Shown: piece by piece, positions 1 to 9,706 of the stretch | Numbering within the stretch: the first letter of the stretch is position 1 | Layout of the letters: each line of letters begins with the position of its first letter | Source: Neofusicoccum parvum | Taxonomy: Eukaryota > Ascomycota > Dothideomycetes > Botryosphaeriales > Botryosphaeriaceae | Length of the DNA stretch: 64,000 nt | Reading direction: 5' to 3' | NCBI GenBank assembly: GCA_020912385.1 | Contig: CP087211.1 | Coordinates: 2,108,001-2,172,000 of the forward strand | Made by a program: the position numbers and the translations under genes | Notes under the pieces: model-generated | Databases searched by the model: none | Told to the model about the DNA's origin: nothing | What the model saw: the letters and a program-made list of their open reading frames with translations, nothing else

Positions 1-73
1 TTCTCCGGTAAGGGAATTAAGCCTTAAGAGTGCGGCTTGGTTATCCGTATATACTCTTATATCTTTAGAATAG

Positions 74-324
74 TGTCGGATTTGGTGATGAGGAGTTGTG
101 AGGTCAGAAAGAGAGTAGATTCTGCCTGTCTCTTGAAGGACAGGTGAGTAGGTCTGCTTTATATACATGAATGAGAGCATAGCATAACCGAGGATAATCG
201 TTATCCGCGAGTGAGTGCTAATGAGGGGTTGGGCATCAATGAGAGGAGTTTCCATGTTTCCGTGAATGATAGAAGATTCGAGATGAACGACATACCTAAG
301 GAAGCAAGGCAGTAAAGTCTGACA
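74..324 (-). mobile_element. Solo LTR (family B) in the RNase H region of LINE A
   Basis: A 251-bp block reading TGTCAGA...CCGACA on the minus strand, with TG/CA ends. It is flanked by a perfect 5-bp target duplication AATAG at 69-73 and 325-329. It splits the RNase H domain of LINE A between the first catalytic motif (YSDAS) and the YTDNQAAL motif. Removing it plus one AATAG copy restores the LINE frame. No internal coding region is present, so it is a solo LTR left by recombination, or a very short non-autonomous LTR element. This is the only copy in the window. Confidence 0.85.
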
Positions 325-1360
325 AATAGTAGTCTTTTTTAACGGCGAGTTCTAGGGCGTTGGTTATTCCCTCTAGCTCCCCATTATAGACTAGTTGTTG
401 AGAACCTAGGTTCTTAACGACTGGTTGAAATTCTTCAAGATTTTGACCGTTTTTTAGTACTAGGGCTCCTACGCCTACCCCTTTTCCTTTCGGGTTAACG
501 GAGGCGTCGGAGTAGCTAGTAACTAAATTAGGGGGGGGATCTAGATGTAGTTTAACGTGGTTCAGTGCCTCGTTTACTTTATCTAGCTTACTAATCTTAA
601 CCGTATAGGGGAGGCTATCCCACGGCTTATACTTAAAGGATTCTACCCGTTCTAGCTCCGTAGGAGCTATACTAGTAATAGCTTGCTTTATCCTTTCTAG
701 TTGCGTATAGGTGCCTCCCTCTAGGTCTTCTAGATTAATACTCTCGAGTCTTCTCTTAACGGGGTGGTCCGTCGAGAGGAGTTCCATCCTATATACGTAG
801 TTTAATAAACTAGTATCTAGACGGAGGTCGGGTGGGATTAACGCGCTTTCTAGTTCTAGAGGAATGATTGGAGAGGTTTTAAAGGCACCTAGAATCTTAC
901 GGGTAGCTAGATTCTGAAGGACTTGCATTTGCCTTTTAATTCGACTCTGGTTTTTCCAATAGACTTGGCTACCGTAGTCTCCGGCGGTAGTTACGCAGGC
1001 TAAGTATAGTTGCCGAATAGCGTGTGGGGAGAGTCCCCGCTCTATATTAGCCAGCCTAGATAGGCGTAAGAAGGCGGATCGAGCTTGACTTATTCTAATA
1101 GAGGTATGCTCTTTAAAAGTAAGTCCGGGATCAAAGTAGATTCCTAGCTAGCGGACTAGAGGCTTAGGTTCTACCTTATTACCGTCGGGTAATAATAAAG
1201 GGAACTTCTTAGTCTCTTTCGAATTCGAGAAGTGTATTAACTCGGTCTTTTTTAGGTCGAATTCTACCGCGTTTAAGGCGCCTAGTTCGTAGAGTTTAGC
1301 GGACTCCCTTTCTAGTATCTTAATATTCTTTTTCCAGCTAGTAGAACTAGTAGATAGAGA

Positions 1361-2613
1361 TGTAACGGCGGGCCTCTGCCTCTAAGGATCAAACACCAAA
1401 GAGGGTGGTAAGCCGTGTAGGGTTTACCTTGATTGATTGATTGATTGATTGCTATTTAACGTCCGGCGGGTCCACGCGTGGGTTGGCGGTATGCCTATCA
1501 CCGTGTGCCCTTAGGCCTCCCATGGGGCATAGGACGTGCCACTCTACCTACAGTCTACGCTAAGGGGTGACATATCTGGGACGTCGCGTCTCTGTAGGCT
1601 GGATATCGCAGTAAGGCGTTCTCTACCTCCTGCTCGGCTTTAGGGTGTGAAGGAGTGTTTGGGCCTCTATGGGCGACTATACATAGGAAAGAAAGAGAGA
1701 TAAAATATGAAAGAGGGAGTCAATTTAGATATGGTGGTGATGGTCTGAAGAGACTAGGTTGACAGTGTGTCTGCCTGCTGGTTCCGGGCGCTAATATCTG
1801 TAAAGAAGCGAGATTCTTCTACGAACTTTGCGAAGAGGATAGCCCCTTTTGGCGTGGCTAGAGTCATAGGGATAATATCCCTCGGCTTGCCTCGAAGGCA
1901 GTTTGTTCGTTTACGGGCGTGTCTACAGAATGCAAAGTGTATCGTTGTTTTTGGCCGCCCACAGCGGCAGAGGTTATCTTGTTCAGTGTGGCGGAAACGT
2001 TCGTGGTACGCCTGGAAGTCTCCGTGGCCTGATCGTGCAGCCAGTAGGTGACCTAGTGTCTTTCTAGGGAGGAGAAGTTCTGGTGGAGCACCCTTTGCCA
2101 AAGGGATTTCTAGGTCCTGGTAGGATTTTGGGGCGTTTTCTGTCCACCACTGTTCGAAGCTTTCGTGCGCTCGTTCCTTTACAATCCTCTTGATCTTTGC
2201 TACTGTCAGTGGAAGGGTTTACCTTGAGTGGGTACAAGGTAGGGGGAGAGAGCAAGTGTGAACGAATACACGTGACTGAGCACTGCGTGCGAAGGCCGTG
2301 TTACTAATCAATGGTGTAGATTGATTATTGAAGTTGACCACGAAGGTCAAAGCTATGCTAAGGAGTGTGGTTTATATACTGTAGGAAAGTGTCTACAATC
2401 TATATGCTTAGTGAGTTGGTGGTGCTCACGTCCTGAGCGCCTGGCTCCAACTGAGCGGGCGGCTCAGTTAAGACCGCCGGCTCAGTTACTGAGCGGGTGG
2501 GTCCTAGCTGATCGCGGGAGTCACGTGACTCCTGACCCACATATCTTTGTGTTCTTCGCCTGCTGCGGGGCTATCCCCCAACTTCCTCACCTCATAGAGG
2601 CTGTGCCGTAACA
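1361..2613 (+). mobile_element. Solo LTR (family C, copy 1) with an internal LINE insertion
   Basis: TGTAACGG...CGTAACA ends with a perfect 5-bp target duplication AGAGA at 1356-1360 and 2614-2618. It is inserted in the RT domain of LINE A just after the YIDD motif. It shares blocks with the copy at 28275-28694: GGGTTTACCTTGAG, TTGACCACGAAGG and a TTATATACTGT TATA-like block. It is longer (1253 bp) only because a 782-bp LINE fragment (1433-2214) plus a 13-bp target copy sit inside it. The host LTR was therefore about 458 bp. Confidence 0.88.
1433..2214 (-). mobile_element. 5'-truncated LINE fragment D nested in LTR family C
   Basis: Minus-strand 3' end of a LINE, flanked by a perfect 13-bp target duplication GGGTTTACCTTGA at 1420-1432 and 2215-2227. 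The 3' tail is a (TTGA)n run on the plus strand at about 1433-1451. From 2214 to 1754 one open frame encodes the ORF2 C-terminus. It includes a GHGDFQAYHERF stretch and a zinc-knuckle-like C-x-C-x(9)-H-x(4)-C pattern, then stops at 1754-1756. Severe 5' truncation is typical of target-primed reverse transcription. It inserted after the LTR did, so this is the third level of nesting. Confidence 0.88.
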
Positions 2614-4722
2614 AGAGAGATATCATCAATATAAGAGAGGAATTTAACCGCTGTAGAGGGGAATAACTCTCGAATATAAATAAGGAATAATATAGGAGAG
2701 ACAGGGCTCCCTTGCGGGATCCCAGTCTCTACTTTATTAAATTCCTCGTTTTCTCCGTTAAAGGATAACCGGAGGCGGCGTAGGTTTAGGAAGGACTTTA
2801 CCTACGAGAGTAGGTGTAAGGGTAGTCCTAACCTTCCCATTATAGCTAGTAATTGATCTTGGGCTACGTGGTCGAAGGCCCCTTTTACGTCTAGGAACAA
2901 AGTTGAGGTTTTCCGCTTAGACCGGCGGTTATCCTCTACTAGATCCGTAAGTAATAGGGCGGCGTCTATAGCGGATTTCTGCCTTCTTCCCCCTATTTGC
3001 GAGGGGTCTAGAAGGGTAGATATCTCTGCAATATAACCTAGCCTTTTAGCCGTAATTCGCTCGGTGATTTTCCCTAGGCAGTTAAGTAAAGAAATAACCC
3101 GATAGGACTTTGGGTCCGCCGTATCAGGTTTTCCTTTAGCTAGTATAGCGCCCGTAGCCTCTCTCCAACATTGGGGGTGGTACCCATAGTTAAATAGGGG
3201 GCTAAATACCTTATAAAAGGACTCCGGGGCGGCGCGGTAGGCTACGGTAATTATCTCTTGAGTTATAGCATCCGGGCCGGGAGTTTTCCCTTTGATTAAG
3301 GTTGAACACGCTACTTTTAATTCCTCCCTAGAAAGAGGCGGATATTCCCACGTTTCCGTAGGCGTATACCCGTCCCAATTAAAGGGGGATCCATGTGGAG
3401 GCTTTGGGAATAAAGTCTCTTTTAGGGCCGAGCATTTATCTTTAAAGGAGTCTGCTAGATCCCCGTTTTTAAACCGTATCTGTGGGATAGGTTGTATTAT
3501 ACGGTTCTTAGTGTAGGCCATCGCTTTATAGATAGATTGAGGGTCGGTTCTCTTAAGGAAAGAGTTCCAGTGCTCTTGTTTAGCCCGTTTAACGTGGGAA
3601 AAGTAGGTATTCCGAGCGGCTAGGTATTCGCGTATACTAGTAGGATTACTAGTATTTTTCACGCGTGCCTTCTGTTGCATTTCCCGTCTTTTTTCTAGAA
3701 GTTCCTCGGTCCACCACGGTTTAGCCCTAGTACCGGGCTTAACGCGTGGAATAGTGAGCTCGGCTGTCTTAGTAATAGCTTGGGTTATACTACTACCTAA
3801 GTTATCGAGTTCGGGAATAGCTAGTAGCTCTCCTTTTACTATTTTCCTTGAGATAATAGTAGGATCCTCTAGATTATCTAGCCGGGGGAGGCTATTAACT
3901 AGGGATTCTTCTATATTCTGCTTGAATATCTCTTGGAATTTAATCCAGTCTGCCTTGTTCGTATTGAATTTAGCGTTTAGATTAGCCGGGGGAGGTCTGG
4001 TTCTCTTTGGGGCTACTATGGTAAATAGTATAGGCTTATGATCAGACCCGACGTCTGGTATAGTTTGCCAGCCTTTTACTTTATTTACTAGGTCCCGCGT
4101 TATTAGGGTAAGGTCTATGACCGTTTCTCTATCCATATGTGCCCTAAAGAAGGTTCCTTCTCCGGGTTTATTTAGAAGAGTAAGGTTATTATCCTCTATC
4201 CATTTAACTAAGGTAGTAGCCCTACTAGAGGTTGGGGAAAGCGGATCCCACCACGGGTGGTGTTGGTTAAAGTCTCCTAGATAAATAGAGGATAATCTAG
4301 CTTCGTGGTAGCCTAGAATTCTCTCTAAAGTGTAGAGGGGACTTTCTTCTAGTTGATCTTTTTGGTTATATAGATTAAACACTCGGAATTGGCTTGCGTA
4401 GTGTCTTATATCTAGTACCATTAAATCAGGCTAGGGAAGAGATTAGGCCGGAAATTAACCTCCGTTTCTTGAAGAAAACGGGAGACATAGGCTAACGTAC
4501 GCGGTCTAGAGCCGTGAGGAAAAGCCGGTAGAATTTGGACAAACGATGGATGGGAAATAGACCTTATTTCAGACGGGTCATTAGAGTTGACTAGCCATGG
4601 TTCTTGGATAAGTATTAGGCTAATATTATGCTCTATTGCGTATTGTAGGAGGCCCTCAGTAGCGGCCTGGTTCCTATTTAAATTGGCTTGCAGTACCCGT
4701 AAATCCATTAGATTTATTTAGT

Positions 4723-6291
4723 TTAAGGTCTAGCCAGGCAGGACTTATCTGTAGCCTTATGCATTTCCTTACAGTTAATGCATAGGAGTACTGTATGGCT
4801 ACAGATTTTCCCCTTTTTCTGGCATTTATCTAGACAGGTATGTGTGGATGTATGGTGGTTTTTAGCACAAAATGCGCACACCGGGTTCCGCTTGCACTGG
4901 CTGTCCAAATGGCCAAACCCTTGGCAGTTTAAGCATTGGGTTGAGCGTGGTATTGAGTGGAGTTTCTCAACCTTACAGCTTACACCGGCTATGTATAACC
5001 GGCGGCTTATAGCTTGTTCCTGCTGTTCTTTCGACTTAAAGGCTACTACGGCGGATGCTGCACGTTGTTCAGCCCTTCTAGTCTCGTTCGTAAGCCAATA
5101 AGGCTCGCCGATTACCTCTAGGCCTTTATTAAAGGTCTTAATCTCTCCCTTAATAAAAGGAGAGATTTCGAGGTCTCGCGTATCCTCTAGCGGAATCCCG
5201 TGGATTACGACCTTAAACCAGGTTTGGTTTTCTTGAATCGAGTCGCATTTAAGGGTCTCTTTAATAACCAATTGGTTACGCAGGAGGAATTCCTTAGTAA
5301 AGCCCTCGTTGGCCGTAACTACTAGGTTTCCCTTAATAGTACGCGAGACTTGGGCGATTACTGGGGATACTTTAAACCCAGCCTTATTAAAGGCTTCGTT
5401 AAGGGAATTCCGAGTTCGGAGAGCAGAGAAGTTCGGCGAGGGGTTAGATAGTATTACTACTACCTGGCGGTCCTTAATAGGCTTTAGTTTCGGCTTGGTT
5501 TTAGCCGGAACCGTAGTCCATCCTTGGTTTTCCTGGGGGGGTGCGGGCTGAGCCGCAGTAGATGCATACGTAGGCTTATTAGGCTTACTAGCAAGGGGAA
5601 TCTTGGGGGGGTTAACCGGGGGGCTAATTGAGGTGCGGTTAAGCTCCCTAATTTTCCCAGAGAGTTGACGTGATGCGTATTCTAGTGAACGGACTTCTGT
5701 AGCAAGGATAGACTTAGAATAATCGAGTTTTCCTTTAGAAGTGAATTCACGGAAGAGAGTAGTTAGATCTAGGATAGATTTAGTTTTCTCTCTATCTTCC
5801 TCTAGGTCTACGGCCTTAATAAGGCAGTCTAGAGCGGCCTCTAGGGCTTGCTTAGACGTCGTTAGGGCGGAGGTAGAAGAGAAGCGGGTACGTTTAGCTC
5901 CTTTAGGCCCTTGGAAAGAGATCGGGCCTTGAGGGAGATTACCGTTTATACGCGAGGAGTTACCAATTGGAGTAGGTTGAACGATGGGGGAGCGGGCTCC
6001 CCGTTTCCGGGTTTGAGCTAGAAGGGGGGTTTGGACTACCGAGGGAGGAGCGGGCGTAGGTGTATTAAGACGGGGGAATTCTTCCTCATCTATATCTATT
6101 AACGTACGCTCCCGGTGGACTAACTGGGGAGCCTGGATGATTTCTCGTTCAGGTTGAGTAGGGGTAGTAGGGGCGTCTAGAAGATCGATATCCTCATCTA
6201 TAGGGATAGGCGGGATACCAGTTTCATCATTCCGGGAAGGGTAGGGGCGTTGTTCCCCTACTTCCCCGGGTTCGGGGTCTCCGGTGGGCAT
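4723..6291 (-). CDS. LINE A ORF1, gag-like nucleic-acid-binding protein
   Basis: 522 residues without a break. The N-terminal half is rich in Pro, Thr and Arg and low in complexity. The C-terminal third holds an RNA-binding-like domain followed by two to three CCHC-type zinc knuckles (C-L-N-C-Q-G-F-G-H then C-A-F-C-A-K-N-H-H). This is the usual layout of ORF1 in Tad1/I-type LINEs, where the protein coats the element RNA. It ends 14 nt upstream of ORF2. It is the only undamaged LINE ORF of full length in the window. The start Met at 6291 is the first in frame, and nothing supports a longer protein. Confidence 0.88.
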   Translation of the reverse strand: MPTGDPEPGEVGEQRPYPSRNDETGIPPIPIDEDIDLLDAPTTPTQPEREIIQAPQLVHRERTLIDIDEEEFPRLNTPTPAPPSVVQTPLLAQTRKRGARSPIVQPTPIGNSSRINGNLPQGPISFQGPKGAKRTRFSSTSALTTSKQALEAALDCLIKAVDLEEDREKTKSILDLTTLFREFTSKGKLDYSKSILATEVRSLEYASRQLSGKIRELNRTSISPPVNPPKIPLASKPNKPTYASTAAQPAPPQENQGWTTVPAKTKPKLKPIKDRQVVVILSNPSPNFSALRTRNSLNEAFNKAGFKVSPVIAQVSRTIKGNLVVTANEGFTKEFLLRNQLVIKETLKCDSIQENQTWFKVVIHGIPLEDTRDLEISPFIKGEIKTFNKGLEVIGEPYWLTNETRRAEQRAASAVVAFKSKEQQEQAISRRLYIAGVSCKVEKLHSIPRSTQCLNCQGFGHLDSQCKRNPVCAFCAKNHHTSTHTCLDKCQKKGKICSHTVLLCINCKEMHKATDKSCLARP

Positions 6292-6925
6292 TTCCGTGGA
6301 TTTCCAAGCTCTTTTATAAGGAAAACGGGCACGGACTAGGAAAGTAGACTAGGGGAAGACTTAAATAAAATCACCGGCTCTTGTTTCGTATAAACGAAGC
6401 CGTAAACAAAATAACCCGGGCTTACGCGAGGGTTTTTCCTGTCCGTTTACTCCCAAGAAGCGGACAAAGTGTTAGGGCTTGTGGTCGTCTTGGCACGCAA
6501 TGTTGGTTGGGAATGACACATTCGGGTGGTTCGGCAGGTTCTTGTGCACAGACGCGAAAATTTGCGCAAGCCGATGAGGAGGAAAAGAGAAGTGATAGAC
6601 CTCCCTTTACTAAAGGATAGCTCTACGCCTAGTAGGCGGAATCGGATGCAAGTGGAAACCAAGCTCCGAGAGGGTGGTCCGAAGGTCCTCGTAAAGTTTG
6701 GTTGGGTTTGGGTGCGATTTGGGTTCGAGATCTAAGTGCGGAGTTTGCGGCGGGTGGAAACCACTCAACGCACCTCTTTTCCAACGCACTACACAACAGC
6801 GCGTATAGCTACAAAGCTGGAATTCGAGATTCTAGCTAGGGGAATCAAGGGCTTTTAAACGGTACCGGTCTTGGCGCTTTTCCTCGTGGTCGATTTCCTC
6901 CTGCGGCGCAGGAGGTCCTGATATT
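6292..6925. other. Probable 5' leader of LINE A; no gene seen
   Basis: 634 nt between the ORF1 start of LINE A and the LINE C fragment. It is more GC-rich than its surroundings. It holds only short overlapping ORFs on both strands with no recognisable domain. The most likely content is the 5' untranslated promoter region of LINE A. I could not find a target duplication to fix its 5' end. Confidence 0.4.
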
Positions 6926-7600
6926 GTCGGCGTGCAAATTAGACTTAGTATTAAACAACGGTGGGAAGAGAGGATATTAAAAGTCAAGGAGAACTCGAAA
7001 CCCTCTAGCTATATAAACACTTTTAGCTGGAAAATAAGTAAGAGGATTAATATCCCCCCTATAGAGCGGGAAATTGCCTCAGCCTTTATCCAACTAAAGT
7101 TAGGACACGGCTACTTTAAGTCCTATTTATACCGCTTTAACCGAGCAGATAACGAGCGGTGTAAGTGTTCAGGTAACTCGATTCAAACGCCACGCCACCT
7201 ATTACTTAGATGCCGCGAATATTACCTCCCTCGGGAGGAACTTAAACGGCAACTAAATAATAGTAATCCAGACCTAGTAAACCTACTAGACGCCCCGATA
7301 GGAATATCTAAAACCCTAGAATTCCTAGCGAAAACAAGGATATCTACCCGGAAGTGGTATCTAGATAACCCGTCTGGCGAGACACTATAAACACGTACTT
7401 CTACTCCTCTCCTATGTAATCTCCTAATACTTCCTATAATACCTCTTCTATAAAACCCCTTTCTTCCCTAGTATATTGGTTATCCCTCCGGTTGGAGCCT
7501 CGTTCATCTTGGAAAATTGAAATGTACCTAGCCCCTTATATAGAACGGACGTAGTCCCGTCTGTAATAGTCTTAGACTCTACACGGACGTTAAACACAAA

Positions 7601-7639
<39 letters not shown>

Positions 7640-7642
7640 ATA
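6926..7642 (+). mobile_element. 5'-truncated LINE fragment C, plus strand
   Basis: The open frame 6932-7390 encodes the C-terminal end of a LINE ORF2, with LKLGHGYFKSYLYRFNR followed by a C-x-C-x(9)-H-x(4)-C knuckle. An AT-rich 3' UTR follows, ending in a (TAAA)n tail at about 7597-7642. Codon choice resembles LINE A, so it may be the same family, but the corresponding part of LINE A lies outside the window. It abuts LINE B, and appears to cut off that element's 3' half. No target duplication was identified. Confidence 0.82.
7597..7642 (+). repeat. (TAAA)n 3' tail of LINE C
   Basis: About eleven tandem TAAA units directly after the 3' UTR of LINE C. Short tandem tails like this mark the 3' end of many fungal LINEs. 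They are copied with the element, unlike an ordinary microsatellite. Confidence 0.85.
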
Positions 7643-9479
7643 GATTGTATCGACTAAGATAAGAAGCGCTTGCTCTGTAGATCTACTAGGTCTAGTTCTA
7701 AACTAGGTGTCTAGGAGGAGGTTGTACTTCTTAGCGTAGTAGGATATCCTCTTTACGATTACAGCTTCTAGTAGTTTTCCAAGCGTGTTTAGTAGCGAGA
7801 TTGGGCGGTATGCTTTAGGGATTGTATAGTCCGGCTTACCTAGCTTTCTGAGGATAACGATTACCGCGGTTCGCTAGGCTCTTAGGTGGTGGCTGAGGTT
7901 AATAGATACGCTAAAAATTTAGTATATGTAGTGTACTACGTATAGCTATAGCTTCTACTAAACTAGCATCGGTAGCCTATCTTCTCCTGGGGCTGAGTTG
8001 GCTTTAGTAGCGGCTAGGCTTTGATAGATTTCTATCTCTATAACTGGTAGTCAGTCTAGTAGAACTATTATTACTACTTTAGTAGGGAGCTATAGCTTCG
8101 CTAGCTCTAGGAAGAAGGTATCTAGTAGAAGCTATACTTTTTCTTCGTTACTTATTATGTCCTTAGTGCCGTTAGAGAGAGTGGGAATACTACTATAGTT
8201 ATTACTCGGGCTAGCGTATTTGGCTGCCTTCTAAATTAAGTTTCCGTTACCAGCCTAGTCTAGGAATTCCCTCTAGTGGCTGCTCTTAGCGTGGGTAATA
8301 GCCTTGACCCATTCTCGCCGAGCTTTCTGTATTTTCGTGTATTAATCTAGCGTATCAGGGTCATCTCTTCTGTGAGATGCACGAAGGGTCTGCTAGAGCC
8401 GGTAATGCTTATTAGTCTTTATCTAGTATTCCTTTAAATCTAGGCTGAATTATTGTTTTGAGTACGAGCTGGGCTTAGTAGTAGGAGTTAAGTCGTTCGT
8501 CGTGGCTACTGTAGTACTAATAAGAAGTTCAACGGCTTCGTCTAGCTGTTACTTGGAATTAATATTTAGTATCGGACCGAGTGTCTCTTAGATGGCTTGA
8601 CTAGCTTTCCTCCAGTCTGTTTGCTCGTATAGCTTCCGTAGGGGCCGTTTATTTGTTAATTCTACCTCTATGTTCCACTTCGAGACGGTGGCGCGGTGGT
8701 CTAATCTATAGTTCTCATCTAGAAGGCTGCACTTAATAAGTTGCTTGGGGATATTACTAAGGGTTAGGTCTAGCGTTGTCTTACTATCTGCCTTGTTACT
8801 CGCGTAGCACGTAGGTGTTCTACGGCGGAGGTGGCTCTGGAGCTCGTGTTCTTCTATAAAGGAAAGTAGGGAGGCGGCTGTTCCTACTAGGTATAGTTTA
8901 ATACTGTCTCCGCCCTAGAGTGGGTCTTGTCTATTAAAGTCTCCCCCTAGGATAAGGCGTGGGGGGGTGTTCTTTAATTGTCTTCTAATCGTCTAGCGGA
9001 TTATACTAAGTGCTAGTTATATCTCCTATTCTACCGCCTACTGGGTTCCTCCTATTAGTGGCACGTATACTGAGAAGATAAGGATCTATTCTACTAGTAT
9101 TTAAATTCGAATTGCCGTAATGTCTCGGCTATCGCATTAAATTTATTGTTATACTGAGGTAGAAAGCCTCTTATTAATGTAGATAGTACTGCGGTTCTTT
9201 CCTTCGTTAGAGTAGGTAGGGGTATAAAGATACTAGGAGCGGTGTTAGATGAATAACTTAAAGAATAATACTAGCGGTTCTTAGATGAGAAGAATATCGA
9301 GCTTTTTAGTGTCTTAGTCGTTGATAAGGGCTTCCATACACTCGCGTAACTTCTAAATATTTAGCTGTAGGATCTAGAGTGGCTCTAATATTCGGTTCTA
9401 TATACGTATAGAAGACGTTTACTGCATTAGGGTGCTCTTATTAGGTGGTTCTATCCGTAATCGGCGCACCGTAGGGTTG
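7643..9479 (-). mobile_element. LINE B (RIP-degraded), endonuclease to partial RT
   Basis: AT-rich block with stops in all frames, but broken translation on the minus strand still shows a LINE ORF2. Near 9200-9300 it has an endonuclease start (ALIND...KLDILLI). At about 8905-8955 it has GGDFNRQDPL followed by a stop at 8915-8917 where Trp is expected. At about 7700-7850 it has an RT block (AYRPISLLNTLGKLLE, then RSTEQALLILVDTI). Most stops are TAG or TAA at former Trp or Gln codons, as RIP produces. The RT is cut at 7642 by LINE C and its catalytic palm is missing. The element resumes at 15375, beyond the Gypsy insertion. Confidence 0.85.
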
Positions 9480-9484
9480 TTCTA

Positions 9485-9655
9485 TGTAATGAGACTCGAT
9501 GCTGCTACAGAGAGGTCGCACGAAGTGCGAGAGTCTACGTACAAACGAGAGCTATCAAACTGCGAAGTGTATGACGTCACCGCATACCTACGCACCTACT
9601 GCCTACGTGTCATCACGTGCTTCACCTCAACACCAGTCTTTACTCAGCCATTACA
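9485..9655 (-). repeat. 3' LTR of the Gypsy element
   Basis: 171 bp, with TGTAATG...CATTACA ends. It equals the other LTR except for A at 9571 versus G at 15285, a TpG-to-TpA type change. It holds a perfect hairpin TCGCAC-GAA-GTGCGA near its outer end. Confidence 0.96.
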
Positions 9656-9669
9656 GTATCCCCTCCCTT
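9656..9669 (-). other. Polypurine tract of the Gypsy element
   Basis: AAGGGAGGGGATAC on the minus strand, directly before the 3' LTR. The purine-rich run at this place is where plus-strand DNA synthesis would start. Confidence 0.75.
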
Positions 9670-9706
9670 AGGCGCAGCTCCTGTAAGCCAGTAGTCGTTC
9701 AGCCTC

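Larger units (their letters stand above)
1..4708 (-). pseudogene. LINE A ORF2: endonuclease, reverse transcriptase, RNase H (disrupted)
   Basis: The apurinic-type endonuclease starts at 4708 (QANLNRN, IQEPW). It continues after a frameshift in the 4421 reading frame with GDFNQHHPWW and GSDHKPI. The reverse transcriptase follows, with FLDVKGAFD, a GIPQGSPVSP motif and YIDD at 2622-2633. Thumb and connection follow from 1355 down. RNase H has YSDAS near 500 and YTDNQAAL near 20-40. Stops at 2802-2804 and 1148-1150 both sit where the family has tryptophan (the second is in the R-W-L-G-I motif). The copy cannot be translated as one protein because of the frameshift, two stops and two LTR insertions. 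Confidence 0.9.
1..6291 (-). mobile_element. LINE A, Tad1-like non-LTR retrotransposon, 3' end beyond the window
   Basis: Minus-strand non-LTR element with a gag-like ORF1 (4723-6291) followed by an endonuclease/reverse transcriptase/RNase H ORF2 (4708 down to 1). The 3' end is off the left edge. Two LTR elements are inserted in ORF2, at 74-324 and 1361-2613. If each insert and one target copy are removed, the reading frame continues across both sites, so the LINE was coding when they landed. Breaks not caused by insertions are one frameshift near 4421 and two TGG-to-TAG-type stops at 2802-2804 and 1148-1150. The 5' end lies somewhere between 6300 and 6925. Confidence 0.93.
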
